Assembly: GCF_002937075.1 (NCBI RefSeq)
Contig: NZ_NHSJ01000065.1
Span: 1-52,498, forward strand
Direction of reading: 5' to 3'
DNA: 52,498 bases
DNA from: Rhodoblastus sphagnicola
Lineage (GTDB): Bacteria > Pseudomonadota > Alphaproteobacteria > Rhizobiales > Beijerinckiaceae
Shown here: positions 34,931 to 44,762 of the stretch, one piece after another
Position numbering within the stretch: the stretch's first letter is position 1
Layout: each line of letters opens with the position of its first letter
Notes under the pieces: model-generated
Told to the model about the DNA's origin: nothing
Seen by the model: the letters and a program-made list of their open reading frames with translations, nothing else
The model's database searches: none
Position numbers and translations under genes: made by a program

Positions 34931-35578
34931 TCAACGCAGACTTGCGCGCAACAGACCGCGCAGGGCGTTGCCGAGCAGGAAGCCGGCGCCGAGATCGTCG
35001 AGACGCAGGATTTTTTCGCACGCGGCGCCGCGCGCCAAAAAATCGGCGCGCAAAACGCCGGCCAGCAGCCCGCAGGACAGCGGCGGCGTGAGCAGGACGT
35101 CCTCGCGCGGCAGGAACAGGTTGGTGCGGGCGCCCTCGCAGACCTCGTCGCGTTCGTTGAGGAAGATCACTTCATCGATGCTGGCGTCGGCGGCCTGCGC
35201 GGTTTTCAGCGCGTTCTCGTAGATCGCGCGCCGCGTCGTCTTGTGCCGCAGCAGCGCGTCGCCCGAATCGAGCCGCGTTTCCGCCACCGCCACGCGCCAG
35301 ATTTTTGTGTCAGGCTCCGGGAATGGCGCGGCGACGACGCCGATCCGGCCGTCGCGGCGCAGTTCGAGGCGCACGCGCAGGCGTTCGGCCGCTGGGGCGG
35401 CGCAGGCCTTGGCCAAAGCCTGCTCGTAAGTTTCAGGCGAGAAGCCGAAGCCGAGATCGCGGGCGGAAGCCTCCATGCGGGCGCGATGGCCTTCGCCGAG
35501 CCAATACCCGCCAGCGCGGGTCCACAACAACGTCTCGATCAGGCCGAAGTCGTCAGGAAGCGGGCTTTCAGCAGACAT
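34931..35578 (-). CDS. pabC: Class IV aminotransferase, probable aminodeoxychorismate lyase PabC
   Basis: A 215-aa PLP enzyme. The PLP Lys is in LLRHKTTRRAIYE, and the phosphate and cofactor stretch is VIFLNERDEVCEGARTNLFL, a signature of the class. It would release p-aminobenzoate from aminodeoxychorismate for folate synthesis. It overlaps pabB by 40 bp on the same strand, which supports the role and resembles the fused PabB-PabC of other bacteria. The protein is rather short for the family (often about 270 aa). Confidence 0.9.
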   Translation of the reverse strand: MSAESPLPDDFGLIETLLWTRAGGYWLGEGHRARMEASARDLGFGFSPETYEQALAKACAAPAAERLRVRLELRRDGRIGVVAAPFPEPDTKIWRVAVAETRLDSGDALLRHKTTRRAIYENALKTAQAADASIDEVIFLNERDEVCEGARTNLFLPREDVLLTPPLSCGLLAGVLRADFLARGAACEKILRLDDLGAGFLLGNALRGLLRASLR

Positions 35579-36666
35579 TCGTCATATTCCTCCCGCGCGC
35601 GCGAATCCGCGACAATGGCCGAACCGACCGGGCAGATCAGACCGCCGTCCTCGCCCAGCGTCAGCGTGCGTATCGCGACATTGAAGCGCATGTCGCCGCC
35701 CGGCGCGATCACGCCGACGGCGCCGCAATAGACGCCCCGGCACAAACCCTCCTGTTCGGCGATGATCTCCATGGCGCGGATTTTGGGCGCGCCCGTCACC
35801 GAACCGCAGGGAAACAGGCCGGTGAAAATCTCGCCAAAGCTCAGACCTGGCCGCAACAGCGCCTCGACGCCGGAGGTCATCTGGTGCAACGTCGGAAAAG
35901 CCTCGACCGAAAACAGATCGGTGACGGTGACGGAGCCGACCTCTGACAGCCTGCTGAGATCATTGCGCAGGAGATCGACGATCATCAGGTTTTCCGCGCG
36001 GTTTTTTTCATCGACGGCCAGTTGCGCCGCCAGGATGCGGTCGTCGTCCGGGGTTTTGCCGCGCGGCGCCGTACCCTTCATCGGCCGGGTGACAATGCGC
36101 CGTCCCGCGATGGAAAAGAACTTTTCCGGCGACAGCGACAGAATGGTTTCGCCGCCGAGCGCGACAATGCCGCCGATCTCGACCGGCTGGCGCCGCCGCA
36201 GCGATTCGTAGAGTTTTACGGGGTCGCCGGCGAAACGTCCCGCGAGCGGAAAGGCGAGATTGACCTGATAGACGTCGCCGGCGGCGATATAGTCGCGGCA
36301 GGCCTCAAAACGCCGGCGATAATCCTCAAAAGACCAGAGCGGGCGCAAGTCCGCGATCGCCGGCGCTTGCGGCGCAACCGGGGCGGCGGGCGGCGCCGAG
36401 GGCGCGTCGAACAGGCCGAATTTCAGCAGCGGCGTTTTCGCCGCGCCCAGCAGCGGTTTCAGGCGCGGCTCCAGCGCCGCGCCGCATTCATAAGCGACAT
36501 AGCCCGCCGCCCAAAGATTTTCGCGCGAGGCCTGCTGCAAAGCGGCAAGCGCAGGCGCGACCTCTTCCGCCGCGAAGGCCGCGACGATCCGGCGCGGCGC
36601 GACGAAATAGAGACTGCCGTGAGAGCGGTCATCGATCAGGCAGAACTGTTCGCGCGCGTTGGCCAT
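35539..36666 (-). CDS. pabB: Aminodeoxychorismate synthase component I PabB
   Basis: A 375-aa chorismate-binding enzyme. Motifs are [13 protein letters not shown], the catalytic Lys in [11 protein letters not shown] (the Lys marks PabB rather than TrpE), [15 protein letters not shown], and [18 protein letters not shown]. It aminates chorismate with ammonia from a PabA glutaminase, which is not in this window. It is the first gene of a two-gene operon with pabC and is divergent from queC. Confidence 0.94.
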   Translation of the reverse strand: MANAREQFCLIDDRSHGSLYFVAPRRIVAAFAAEEVAPALAALQQASRENLWAAGYVAYECGAALEPRLKPLLGAAKTPLLKFGLFDAPSAPPAAPVAPQAPAIADLRPLWSFEDYRRRFEACRDYIAAGDVYQVNLAFPLAGRFAGDPVKLYESLRRRQPVEIGGIVALGGETILSLSPEKFFSIAGRRIVTRPMKGTAPRGKTPDDDRILAAQLAVDEKNRAENLMIVDLLRNDLSRLSEVGSVTVTDLFSVEAFPTLHQMTSGVEALLRPGLSFGEIFTGLFPCGSVTGAPKIRAMEIIAEQEGLCRGVYCGAVGVIAPGGDMRFNVAIRTLTLGEDGGLICPVGSAIVADSRAREEYDECLLKARFLTTSA

Positions 36667-36753
36667 GCCGATGCCTTAACCCGTAAACCCTCGCAAAAAA
36701 AGTCTGGCGAAACGGCGCGGCGCGGGTGTAGCCAAGGACGAAGGAGAAATGTC

Positions 36754-37446
36754 ATGGCCCTCGTGCTGTTTTCCGGCGGACAGGATTCCACCACCTGCCT
36801 GGCCTGGGCGCTGGAGCGTTTCGAACGCGTGGAAACCATCGCCTTCGACTATGGCCAGCGCCACCGCATCGAGTTGGAGCAGCGCCACGTCGTGCGCGAC
36901 GCCTTGATTGCGATCAAACCGCTTTGGGCCGAGCGACTGGGTCCGGATCATATTCTCGACCTGCGCGCGCTCGGCGCCATTTCCGACACGGCGCTGACCA
37001 GCGACAAGGAAATCGAACTCACCGAGAAAAACCTGCCCAATACGTTTGTGCCGGGCCGCAACCTGATTTTTCTCGCCTTCGCGGCGGCGCTCGCCTATCG
37101 GCGCGGTCTGACCCATATCGTCGCGGGCATGTGCGAAACCGATTTTTCCGGCTATCCCGACTGCCGCGACGACGCCGTCAAGGCCATGCAGGTCGCGCTG
37201 AACATCGGCATGGAGAGCCGGTTCGTGCTGGACACGCCGCTGATGTGGATCGACAAGGCGCGGACATGGGCGCTGGCGCAAACGCTCGGCGGAGATGCTC
37301 TTGTCAGAACGCTGATCGATGACAGCCACACCTGCTATCTCGGCGAACGCGGCGAGAAACATCCTTGGGGCCATGGCTGCGGGCATTGCCCAGCCTGCGT
37401 GTTGCGGGCGCAGGGCTATGAAAAATGGAAATCCGGCGCATTTTAG
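36754..37446 (+). CDS. queC: 7-cyano-7-deazaguanine synthase QueC
   Basis: A 230-aa ATP-dependent enzyme of queuosine synthesis that turns 7-carboxy-7-deazaguanine into preQ0. The PP-loop is [18 protein letters not shown] at the N-terminus; other motifs are [23 protein letters not shown], and DFSGYPDCR. The zinc site is in CYLGERG and [10 protein letters not shown] near the C-terminus. A strong AAGGAGA precedes the ATG. Other queuosine genes are not in the window. Confidence 0.96.
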   Translation: MALVLFSGGQDSTTCLAWALERFERVETIAFDYGQRHRIELEQRHVVRDALIAIKPLWAERLGPDHILDLRALGAISDTALTSDKEIELTEKNLPNTFVPGRNLIFLAFAAALAYRRGLTHIVAGMCETDFSGYPDCRDDAVKAMQVALNIGMESRFVLDTPLMWIDKARTWALAQTLGGDALVRTLIDDSHTCYLGERGEKHPWGHGCGHCPACVLRAQGYEKWKSGAF

Positions 37447-37594
37447 CGAAACTGGATTAAAGTCCTGATGAAGCTTGAGACGTGAATGAACGTTCCCAAA
37501 CCAGGAAGAACGGTCATGTCGCCTCGCTTCAACGCCCAGCCGACTTTCGATTTGCTACAGGCGAATTCGCTGGAGCTCTTCCCGGCGCCAACGG

Positions 37595-38437
37595 TCAGTC
37601 CCTCTGGCGGAACGGATGCGCGAGATAGGCCCCGAGAATCCGCACCTCTTCGCTGAAGAACTGCAATTCCTCCAGGGCGCGCGCCAGATTCTCGTCCTCG
37701 GGATGGCCTTCGACATCGACCAGAAACTGGGTGGCGGCGAATTCGCCGTTGACCATGTAGCTTTCCAGCTTGGTCATGTTGATGGTGTTGGTGGCGAAGG
37801 CGCCGAGCGCCTTGTAGAGCGCCGCCGGGACGTTTCTCACCCGGAACACGAAGGTGGTCAGCGTCGGCCCCGCGCCCACCGGCGGCCGATGCGGCTCGCG
37901 CGACAGGATGACGAAGCGCGTGGTGTTGTGGGCCTCGTCCTCGACCAGACGCGCCAGCACGTCCAGCCCGTAAATTTCGGCCGCCATCTGCGGCGCCAGC
38001 GAGGCGCGGCTCTTGTCGCCCCATTCCGCCACTTCACGCGCCGAACCGGCGGTATCGCCGGTGGTGACCGCCTTGAGATTATATTTCCTGATGATCTTGC
38101 GGCACTGGCCGAGCGCGTGGATATGGCTGTAAACGCTGCGCAAATCCTCGATCTTGGCGCCTTTGACCCCGAGCAGGTCAAAATGGATCGGCAGGAAATA
38201 TTCGCCGATGATGTGCAGGCCCGATCCCGGCAGGAAATGGTGGATGTCCGCCACCCGGCCCGCCAGCGAGTTCTCGATCGGGATCATGCCGAGTTCGGCG
38301 CGGCCCTCGCCGATGGCGGCCAACGCATCCTCGAAACTGGCGCAAGGCAGGGTTTCCCAGCCAGGATAGACATCGGCGCAGGCCATGTGGGAATTGGCGC
38401 CGGGTTCGCCCTGATAGGCGATGATCTTGTTGCTCAC
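37595..38437 (-). CDS. pheA: Prephenate dehydratase PheA
   Basis: A 280-aa monofunctional enzyme that makes phenylpyruvate for phenylalanine. It starts [20 protein letters not shown], has [17 protein letters not shown], and the catalytic Thr-Arg-Phe in [11 protein letters not shown]. The C-terminal ACT domain ([18 protein letters not shown], then [19 protein letters not shown]) should bind phenylalanine as feedback inhibitor. The GTG start at 38437 overlaps the kdsB stop (GTGA). Confidence 0.95.
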   Translation of the reverse strand: MSNKIIAYQGEPGANSHMACADVYPGWETLPCASFEDALAAIGEGRAELGMIPIENSLAGRVADIHHFLPGSGLHIIGEYFLPIHFDLLGVKGAKIEDLRSVYSHIHALGQCRKIIRKYNLKAVTTGDTAGSAREVAEWGDKSRASLAPQMAAEIYGLDVLARLVEDEAHNTTRFVILSREPHRPPVGAGPTLTTFVFRVRNVPAALYKALGAFATNTINMTKLESYMVNGEFAATQFLVDVEGHPEDENLARALEELQFFSEEVRILGAYLAHPFRQRD

Positions 38438-39186
38438 GATAAATCCTTGAGGATCGCGCGCGCCCGCTCCAGATCGTGCGGGGAATCGACGCCGAGCGGC
38501 ACGGTTTCGACGATCTCCACGTCGATCCGCATGCCCGCCTCCAACGCGCGCAATTGTTCCAGTTTTTCGCGCTTTTCCAACGCGGAGGGCGCCAGCGCCA
38601 CGAATTTTTCGAGCGCGGCGCGGCGGTAGGCGTAGAGGCCGATGTGGTGGTAGAGGTCGCCCTCGCCCCAGGGCGCGGTGGCGCGGGTGAAGTAAAGCGC
38701 GCGCTGACGCGTGGCGCTCAAGGGCGAACCGACAACCTTCACGACATTGGAGTCGGTCCGCTCCTCCACGCGAAAAATCCGCGCCGCCAGCGTGGCGATG
38801 TCCACGCCTGGATCGGCCAGAGGCGCGAGCGACGCGCGCACGCTGGCCGGGTCGATGGTCGGAAGATCGCCCTGAAGATTGACGATGATGTCGAAACGTT
38901 TCGCTGGATCGTAAAGCCGCAAGGCGGCGGCGATCCGGTCGGAGCCGGAGGGCAGGTCGGGATCGGTGATCACGGCCTCGCCCCCGGCGGCGCGCACGGC
39001 GCCGGCGATTTCCTCGCCATCGGTCGCGACCAGCACCGGCCCCACGCCCGCCTCCAGCGCGCGGCGGAAGACCTGAACAATCATCGGCTCGCCACAAACA
39101 TCCGCGAGCGGCTTGTTGGGAAGGCGGGTCGAGGCCAGTCGCGCGGGAATGACAACCAGGGTTTTTTGCAAGGCGTCGTAGGACAT
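38434..39186 (-). CDS. kdsB: 3-deoxy-manno-octulosonate cytidylyltransferase KdsB
   Basis: A 250-aa enzyme that activates Kdo with CTP for lipopolysaccharide core synthesis. Motifs are [20 protein letters not shown] near residue 11, [24 protein letters not shown], and [13 protein letters not shown]. It is translationally coupled to pheA. In many Rhizobiales the gene on its other side is the cytochrome c gene cycM; here a 51-aa anchor-like gene is found there instead. Confidence 0.96.
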   Translation of the reverse strand: MSYDALQKTLVVIPARLASTRLPNKPLADVCGEPMIVQVFRRALEAGVGPVLVATDGEEIAGAVRAAGGEAVITDPDLPSGSDRIAAALRLYDPAKRFDIIVNLQGDLPTIDPASVRASLAPLADPGVDIATLAARIFRVEERTDSNVVKVVGSPLSATRQRALYFTRATAPWGEGDLYHHIGLYAYRRAALEKFVALAPSALEKREKLEQLRALEAGMRIDVEIVETVPLGVDSPHDLERARAILKDLS

Positions 39187-39310
39187 TTCTCCCGTTTCAG
39201 CGGATTTTCGGCCGCTTGTAAAGGCTGGAAATCGCCGGCGCCAAAATCGCGGGCGCCATCTTGGCTCAAATGGCGCTGTCGTGGTATGAAAGGAACCTTA
39301 ATAAAATAAG

Positions 39311-39328
39311 GGGCGCCATAAGGCGCCC
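39311..39328 (+). promoter_or_regulatory. Hairpin in the leader of the 51-aa gene
   Basis: GGGCGCC-ATAA-GGCGCCC is a perfect 7-bp stem with a four-base loop, 14 bp before the start codon and just before the ribosome-binding site GGGAGG. It could protect the 5' end or tune translation; the function is unknown. Confidence 0.5.
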
Positions 39329-39342
39329 GCTAGGGAGGTCAC

Positions 39343-39498
39343 ATGACTTATCATAATCTGGTGAAGGCCGGATTTGCTCTGGCTTGCGCGTTTGTGCTGG
39401 AAATGACCATCAACCTTGGCGGAGATCTGATGTTCTCCCCGACCAAGCCGAAAGTCGGCGGCTACGTCGTCGCCGTCGCCACGCCCGCGCAAAAATAA
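39343..39498 (+). CDS. 51-aa membrane-anchor protein, CycM N-terminus-like
   Basis: A small protein of 51 aa with a strong ribosome-binding site (GGGAGG, 39334-39339) and its own terminator. A single hydrophobic helix (AGFALACAFVLEMTINLGGD) is followed by MFSPTKPKVGGYVVAVA. This layout resembles the membrane anchor of the CycM-type cytochrome c encoded beside kdsB in Rhizobiales, but the gene ends before any heme motif (no CxxCH). It could be a stand-alone partner of a respiratory complex or the remnant of cycM. The assignment is by memory of the family and by synteny, not by alignment. Confidence 0.65.
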   Translation: MTYHNLVKAGFALACAFVLEMTINLGGDLMFSPTKPKVGGYVVAVATPAQK

Positions 39499-39542
39499 TT
39501 CGAGATTGACGCACGGGGGGCCGCCCCTGCACGCAGACCTGG

Positions 39543-39574
39543 ACCGCGCCCCACCGGCGCGGTTTCTGCTTTTT
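39543..39574 (+). terminator. Rho-independent terminator after the 51-aa gene
   Basis: ACCGCGCC and GGCGCGGT pair as an 8-bp stem with a CCACC loop, followed by TTCTGCTTTTT. It lies 45 bp after the 51-aa gene stop and before the convergent patatin gene. Confidence 0.7.
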
Positions 39575-40593
39575 CAGCCAAGCGCTTCCTGAATATCGAC
39601 CGTCGGCCTGACGCCGATGTCGTCGAAATGCGAGGCGACGAATCTTTTCGCCGCCCTCACGCCGATGTCGTGCAATTTCAAGAAGAAATCGTAATCGGCC
39701 GACATTTTGCTGGCGGCGCCGAAGGCGTTGAGTTCGTCCTGCGCCTCGATCACATGGAGGCGGATCGCCTTGTAATGGGTTCCGACGAGCCGGCCCTGCG
39801 CGATCAGGCGCCGGACGAAATCGATGGCGCGCATTTCCTGCAACAGCGGCGCATTGAAGGTGACCTCATCAATGCGGTTCATGATTTCGGCGGCGGTGTC
39901 GGGCGTTCCCTTGCGCATGATCGGATTGAGCTGCACCAGCACGATATCGGCGCACGCGGTCTCCGTGAAAAAGGGGAACAGCACGGGATTGCCCATATAG
40001 CCGCCGTCCCAGTATGGCTTGCCCTCGATCTCCACGGCGCGAAACACGGTGGGCAGGCAGGCCGAGGCCATCACCATGTCAAGCGTCAACTCCTCGCGAT
40101 GAAACACCCTGACCTTGCCGGTTTCGACACAGGTGGCGGCGATGAACAGCCTTGGGCCGGCGCTGGCCCGCAAATCCTCGAAGTTCACCGCGTTCTTCAC
40201 CACGTGGCGCAGCGGATTGATGTCCATCGGATTGAGTTCCGCCGGCGCGAACAGACTGGCCGCCCTCTGGAACATGACGGCGGCCGGCGTCGCCGACCAG
40301 AACGCCATCATGCCGTCGAACACCATCCGCCCGGCTTCGGGCAGCGCGCCGTCCAGGCTGACCGCTTTCCAGAAATCGGCCAGTTGTTTTCGCGCGCCCT
40401 CGGCGCCGCCTTTGCGCAACCCTTCGGCGAAATTAACGGCGCTCATCGCCCCGGCGCTGGTTCCGCTGAGCGCGCAGACGTCGAAGCGGCCATCGTCGAG
40501 CAGGGCGTCGAGCACGCCCCAGGTGAAGGCGCCATGGGCGCCGCCGCCCTGCAGCGCCAGATTGATGGTTTTGCGGGCGCCGGTCGCCGTCAC
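39574..40593 (-). CDS. Patatin-like phospholipase/esterase
   Basis: A 339-aa protein with the patatin catalytic dyad: oxyanion loop QGGGAHGAFTWG at the N-terminus, nucleophile Ser in LSGTSAGAMSAV, and Asp in YWDGGYMGNP near residue 195. The family hydrolyses acyl esters of lipids; in this genomic context (next to 3-hydroxybutyrate dehydrogenase) it may act in storage polymer or lipid turnover. The GTG start at 40593 overlaps the stop of the dehydrogenase, so the two are translated together. Confidence 0.9.
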   Translation of the reverse strand: MTATGARKTINLALQGGGAHGAFTWGVLDALLDDGRFDVCALSGTSAGAMSAVNFAEGLRKGGAEGARKQLADFWKAVSLDGALPEAGRMVFDGMMAFWSATPAAVMFQRAASLFAPAELNPMDINPLRHVVKNAVNFEDLRASAGPRLFIAATCVETGKVRVFHREELTLDMVMASACLPTVFRAVEIEGKPYWDGGYMGNPVLFPFFTETACADIVLVQLNPIMRKGTPDTAAEIMNRIDEVTFNAPLLQEMRAIDFVRRLIAQGRLVGTHYKAIRLHVIEAQDELNAFGAASKMSADYDFFLKLHDIGVRAAKRFVASHFDDIGVRPTVDIQEALG

Positions 40594-41375
40594 GCCGCGG
40601 TCCAGCCGCCGTCCATGGAAATGTTGGCGCCGGTGATCTGCGACGCCGAGTCGGAGGCGAGAAAGACGGCGAGCGCCGCGACCTGATCGACGGTGACGAA
40701 TTGCTTGGTCGGCTGCGCCGTCAGCAGGACGTCGTTGATCACCTGCTCCTTGGTGAGATTGCGCGCCTTCATCGTGTCGGGAATCTGCTTTTCCACCAGC
40801 GGCGTCCAGACATAGCCCGGCGAAATGCAGTTCACCGTCACGCCAAAGGTGGCCAGCTCCAGCGCCACGGTTTTGGTCAGGCCGGCGATGCCGTGCTTGG
40901 CCGAGACATAGGCCGACTTGAACGGCGAGGCGATCAGCGAATGGGCGGAGGCCGTGTTGATGATGCGGCCCCATTTGCGCGCCTTCATGCCGGGCACGGC
41001 GGCGTGGATGGTGTGGAAGGCCGAGGACAGGTTGATGGCGATGATCTGGTCCCATTTCTCGGTGGGAAAATCCTCGACGGGGGACACGAACTGGATGCCG
41101 GCGTTGTTGACGAGAATATCGACGGAGCCAAACGTCTTTTCGGCATTGTGGATCAGCGCGGCGATTTCCGCCGGCTTGGACATGTCGGCGCCCTCGTAAG
41201 CCGCCTTGACCTTGAATTCCTTTTCGATCTTGGTCCGCTCGGTCTCGATCGCGGCGGCGTCGCCAAAACCGTTGATCACGACATTGCAGCCTTCCTTGGC
41301 GAAGGCGCGGGCGATGGCGAGGCCAATGCCCGAAGTGGAGCCGGTGACGACGGCGGTCTTGCCTGCGAGCGACAT
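40590..41375 (-). CDS. bdhA: 3-hydroxybutyrate dehydrogenase
   Basis: A 261-aa short-chain dehydrogenase that interconverts 3-hydroxybutyrate and acetoacetate, in the breakdown of polyhydroxybutyrate. The NAD site is VTGSTSGIGLAIARA, NNAGIQFVSPVED is the structural motif, and the catalytic Ser, Tyr and Lys lie in ASAHSLIASPFKSAYVSAKH. QITGANISMDGGW closes the protein. GGGAGAG precedes the ATG 41375; in-frame upstream codons are not needed. It heads a two-gene operon with the patatin. Confidence 0.94.
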   Translation of the reverse strand: MSLAGKTAVVTGSTSGIGLAIARAFAKEGCNVVINGFGDAAAIETERTKIEKEFKVKAAYEGADMSKPAEIAALIHNAEKTFGSVDILVNNAGIQFVSPVEDFPTEKWDQIIAINLSSAFHTIHAAVPGMKARKWGRIINTASAHSLIASPFKSAYVSAKHGIAGLTKTVALELATFGVTVNCISPGYVWTPLVEKQIPDTMKARNLTKEQVINDVLLTAQPTKQFVTVDQVAALAVFLASDSASQITGANISMDGGWTAA

Positions 41376-41578
41376 GAGACTCTCCCTTTTGAATTCGACT
41401 GGCACAATATAGTTTGTGCGCCGCACATTTCAGCCCAGTCCTTGGGCTAAGCGGCTTGCGCCGGCGCCAGCGCGCGTTTTCGATGTCCAACGGGAACCTT
41501 CCGGTTCACTGTTCTATTCCCTTGATTGACCAACGTCTGTTATAGAAGCGCCGACACCGCCGACAGGACCGCGCCGAT

Positions 41579-42877
41579 ATGACCGAACATCGTTTTCCGC
41601 CGCTTTGCGAAACCGAAATCGCCGCCGAGCCGACACCCCGCCGCGCCAGCGTGGCCGTGCGCGTCGGCGAGGGCGCCGGCGCCGTGACGGTCGGCGGCGG
41701 CGCGCCCGTTGTCGTGCAGAGCATGACCAACACCGACACCGCCGATGTCGACTCGACGGTGCAGCAGGTCGCGGCGCTGGCCCAGGCCGGCTCCGAACTG
41801 GTCCGCATCACGGTCGATCGCGACGAAGCGGCGGCGGCCGTCCCAAAAATCCGCGAAAAGCTGGAAAAGATGGGCGTCAACGTCCCGCTGGTCGGGGACT
41901 TCCACTATATCGGCCACAAGCTGCTCACCGACTATCCCGCCTGCGCCGAGGCTTTGGCCAAATATCGCATCAATCCCGGCAATGTCGGTTTTAAGGAAAA
42001 GAAGGACACGCAGTTCGCCTCGATCGTCGAACTGGCGATCAAGCACGACAAGGCCGTCCGCATCGGCGCCAATTGGGGTTCGCTCGACCAGGACATGCTC
42101 ACCGAGTTGATGGACGAGAATTCCAAGGCCGCCAAACCGGTGGACGCCCGCGCGGTGATGCGCGAGGCCATGACCCGCTCCGCGCTGCTGTCGGCCGCGC
42201 GCGCCGAGGAAATCGGCCTGAAGCGCGACCGCATCATCCTGTCGGCAAAAGTTTCGAACGTGCAGGATCTGGTTTCGGTCTATCGCATGGTGGCCGCGCG
42301 CTCCGATTACGCCCTGCATCTCGGCCTGACCGAGGCCGGCATGGGCTCCAAGGGCATTGTCGCCTCCTCCGCCGCGCTGGGGATTTTGCTGCAACAGGGC
42401 ATCGGCGACACCATCCGCGTCTCGCTGACGCCGCAGCCCGGCGGCGACCGCACGCTGGAAGTGCAGGTGGCGCAGGAAATCTTGCAGACCATGGGTTTTA
42501 GAACCTTCGTGCCGCTGGTCGCCGCCTGCCCCGGTTGCGGCCGCACGACGTCAACCGTGTTCCAGGAACTGGCGCGCGACATCCAGACCATGATCCGCGA
42601 ACGCATGCCGGAATGGAAAAAAGTCTATCCGGGCGTGGAGACCTTGAACGTCGCGGTGATGGGCTGCATCGTCAACGGCCCCGGCGAATCCAAGCACGCC
42701 GACATCGGCATTTCCCTGCCGGGCACGGGCGAGACCCCGGCCGCCCCGGTGTTCATCGACGGCAAGAAGGTGAAGACGCTGCGCGGCGAAGGCATCGCGC
42801 GGGAGTTTGAAAAGCTCGTCACCGATTACGTCGCGCAGCGGTTCGGCGGCAAGGTCTCGGAAGCCGCGGCGCAGTAA
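41579..42877 (+). CDS. ispG: 4-hydroxy-3-methylbut-2-enyl-diphosphate synthase IspG
   Basis: A 432-aa [4Fe-4S] enzyme of the MEP isoprenoid pathway. [20 protein letters not shown] starts the TIM-barrel domain, and the cluster ligands are in CPGCGRT and [17 protein letters not shown] near the C-terminus. The N-terminal 30 residues are variable. The MEP route fits with the prenyl synthase gene a kilobase downstream on the other strand. Divergent from bdhA across 203 bp. Confidence 0.97.
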   Translation: MTEHRFPPLCETEIAAEPTPRRASVAVRVGEGAGAVTVGGGAPVVVQSMTNTDTADVDSTVQQVAALAQAGSELVRITVDRDEAAAAVPKIREKLEKMGVNVPLVGDFHYIGHKLLTDYPACAEALAKYRINPGNVGFKEKKDTQFASIVELAIKHDKAVRIGANWGSLDQDMLTELMDENSKAAKPVDARAVMREAMTRSALLSAARAEEIGLKRDRIILSAKVSNVQDLVSVYRMVAARSDYALHLGLTEAGMGSKGIVASSAALGILLQQGIGDTIRVSLTPQPGGDRTLEVQVAQEILQTMGFRTFVPLVAACPGCGRTTSTVFQELARDIQTMIRERMPEWKKVYPGVETLNVAVMGCIVNGPGESKHADIGISLPGTGETPAAPVFIDGKKVKTLRGEGIAREFEKLVTDYVAQRFGGKVSEAAAQ

Positions 42878-42998
42878 ACCCCGCGCCGGAACGAAGTCAT
42901 GTCCAGATACTCATCGCCTTGACCGATGGGACCGATGCGGCGAGATTATGGTGGTTCATCCGCCGCCGGGGTATGGCGTCGGTTGTTGCTGGGCGATC

Positions 42999-43694
42999 TC
43001 ACCCCCCAATAAACCCTGCCCCGATGTTGATGCTCATCGCCAGCACCGCATTGTTGTAGAAAAACGACAGTATACAGTGGACGGTCGCCAGCCGTCGCAT
43101 GGGCCGGCCGGTGATGTTCACATCCGCCGTGGCGCAGGCCACGCCGATCACATAGGAAAAATAGAGAAAATCCGGGTAGTCCGGCCGGTCCACGCCGGGG
43201 AAAGCGACGCCGCCGGTCCATTTGCCGGCCTCGTCGGGCTTGCCGGTGCGGAAAAACTCGTGCGCGTAATGCAGCGCGAAGGTCAGATGAACGAACAGCC
43301 AGGACCCGACGATGGTCGCGAGCGCCAAGCCGATGTGCAAGCCCTTGACGGGATAGGTCACATCCTTGAGCGAGCCGAGTTGCGCGAAAATCGCGCCGAA
43401 CGACGCGGTGGCCGCGACCGCAGCCAGGGTCAGCACCATATAGCGCCCGTCATCCTCGAAGGTGGCGCGGCGGTGAATGTCCTTGTGCTCGGATTTGAAG
43501 ATCATCAGACCGGCGGCGACCAGATAGGACCAGACCGCGACATTCCAGCCGATCAGGCCGCGCGTGATCGCGCGCCATTCCTCCGGCATGAAAAGCCCGA
43601 CGGCGGCGCCGATCAGGCCGCAGGAAAACAGACGCGGACGCGCGCGCAGGACGCGCAGCGGCTTGGGCCAGCGGCGAACAGCCTCGGCGGTCAC
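42999..43694 (-). CDS. DUF1345 membrane protein
   Basis: A 231-aa protein with about five membrane helices. The family hallmarks are the HYAHEFF stretch after the third helix and DFLYFSYVIGVACATADVNI. No function is established for DUF1345. The GTG start overlaps the ispA stop (GTGA), so it is translated with ispA, yet no metabolic link is obvious. Confidence 0.85.
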   Translation of the reverse strand: MTAEAVRRWPKPLRVLRARPRLFSCGLIGAAVGLFMPEEWRAITRGLIGWNVAVWSYLVAAGLMIFKSEHKDIHRRATFEDDGRYMVLTLAAVAATASFGAIFAQLGSLKDVTYPVKGLHIGLALATIVGSWLFVHLTFALHYAHEFFRTGKPDEAGKWTGGVAFPGVDRPDYPDFLYFSYVIGVACATADVNITGRPMRRLATVHCILSFFYNNAVLAMSINIGAGFIGG

Positions 43695-44617
43695 GACTTT
43701 CTCAAGGCGGTGAAGCGCGCAGCCTCGGCCAAAATCGTCGCTCTGTCGCCAAAGCCGCTCAGAGCGTCGATCGCCTCGCGCGCAAGGGCGTCGCGGCGCT
43801 GGCGCGCCCCGTCGAGACCGAGCACGGCGACGAGCGTGGCCTTGTTGCGGTCGGCGTCTTTTCCCGCGCGCTTGCCCAGAGCCGCCGTGTCGCCCTCGGC
43901 GTCCAGAATGTCGTCGGCGACCTGGAAGGCCGCGCCCAACAAGGCGCCGTAATGGCTGAGCGCCGCCGTCTGCGCGGGATTGGCGCCGCCGATGCGCGCG
44001 CCGGCCTCAACCGCGTTGAGCAGCAACGCGCCGGTTTTCATCGATTGCATCAGCATCACGAATTCGCGGCTGTGCGGCGTTTTGCGCGATTCCGCCTCCA
44101 GATCGAGCGCCTGCCCGCCGACCATGCCGCCAAGGCCCGCCGCGCGGGCCAGCATCAGCGTGAGATCGGCGCGCACCGCCGGGTCGGGATGGGTCGGGGC
44201 GTCGGCGATCACGTCGAAGGCATAGGTCAGCAGGGCGTCGCCGGCGAGAATGGCGCAGGCTTCGTCAAACGCCTTGTGAACCGTGGGGCGGCCCCGGCGC
44301 AAATCGTCATTGTCCATGGCCGGAAGGTCGTCATGCACCAGCGAATAACAATGAATCATCTCAAGCGCGCAAGCCGCGCGCAAAACGCCGTCGCCCTCGA
44401 CGCCCAGCATGCGCGCGGTCTCGACCAGCAGGAACGGGCGCAACCTCTTGCCGCCGCCGAGCGCGCCGTAACGAACCGCCTCCAGCAGCCGGGGCGGACG
44501 GTCCTTCTCGCCGGGCAGCAGGTGCGGCGACAGCAGGCGGTCGAGCATCTTTTCCGCAGCTTCGGCGACCGCGACCAGCCGCGTTGAAAATTCGTCGCGC
44601 AAAACCTCTCCCGACAT
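43691..44617 (-). CDS. ispA: Farnesyl (or geranylgeranyl) diphosphate synthase
   Basis: A 308-aa all-helical prenyltransferase. The first Asp-rich motif is HDDLPAMDNDDLRRGRPTVH (about residue 93), preceded by EMIHCYSLV as in farnesyl synthases, and the second is VADDILD near residue 230. It condenses isopentenyl units made via the MEP route (ispG is nearby). Chain length is inferred from the residues before the first motif, so farnesyl is favoured but not proven. Confidence 0.93.
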   Translation of the reverse strand: MSGEVLRDEFSTRLVAVAEAAEKMLDRLLSPHLLPGEKDRPPRLLEAVRYGALGGGKRLRPFLLVETARMLGVEGDGVLRAACALEMIHCYSLVHDDLPAMDNDDLRRGRPTVHKAFDEACAILAGDALLTYAFDVIADAPTHPDPAVRADLTLMLARAAGLGGMVGGQALDLEAESRKTPHSREFVMLMQSMKTGALLLNAVEAGARIGGANPAQTAALSHYGALLGAAFQVADDILDAEGDTAALGKRAGKDADRNKATLVAVLGLDGARQRRDALAREAIDALSGFGDRATILAEAARFTALRKS

Positions 44618-44762
44618 GACCGTTCCAACCTTGTCCTATCCAATGCCTTGGCTTGCCCCAAGGTTTTGGTCGGGTCAAGCATGGAAAGGAGGCGTCGTTA
44701 ATCCAGAGCGATTTTGTGCGCGCGACCGAGCTTGCGCGACGAGCCGCGAAAAAGGCCAGTCC

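Noticed and set aside
36667-36753. PreQ1 riboswitch before queC
   Set aside because: The 87-bp gap lacks the short pseudoknot pattern of preQ1 aptamers; only a normal ribosome-binding site is visible.
37517-37660. Possible 46-aa plus-strand ORF between queC and pheA
   Set aside because: It has a weak AGGAAG site but no hydrophobic or conserved segment and runs into the pheA 3' end; not enough support.
39574-41490. A 638-aa fusion of a dehydrogenase shadow and the patatin
   Set aside because: The upstream half is out of frame with the real dehydrogenase; the GTG at 40593 begins the patatin domain.
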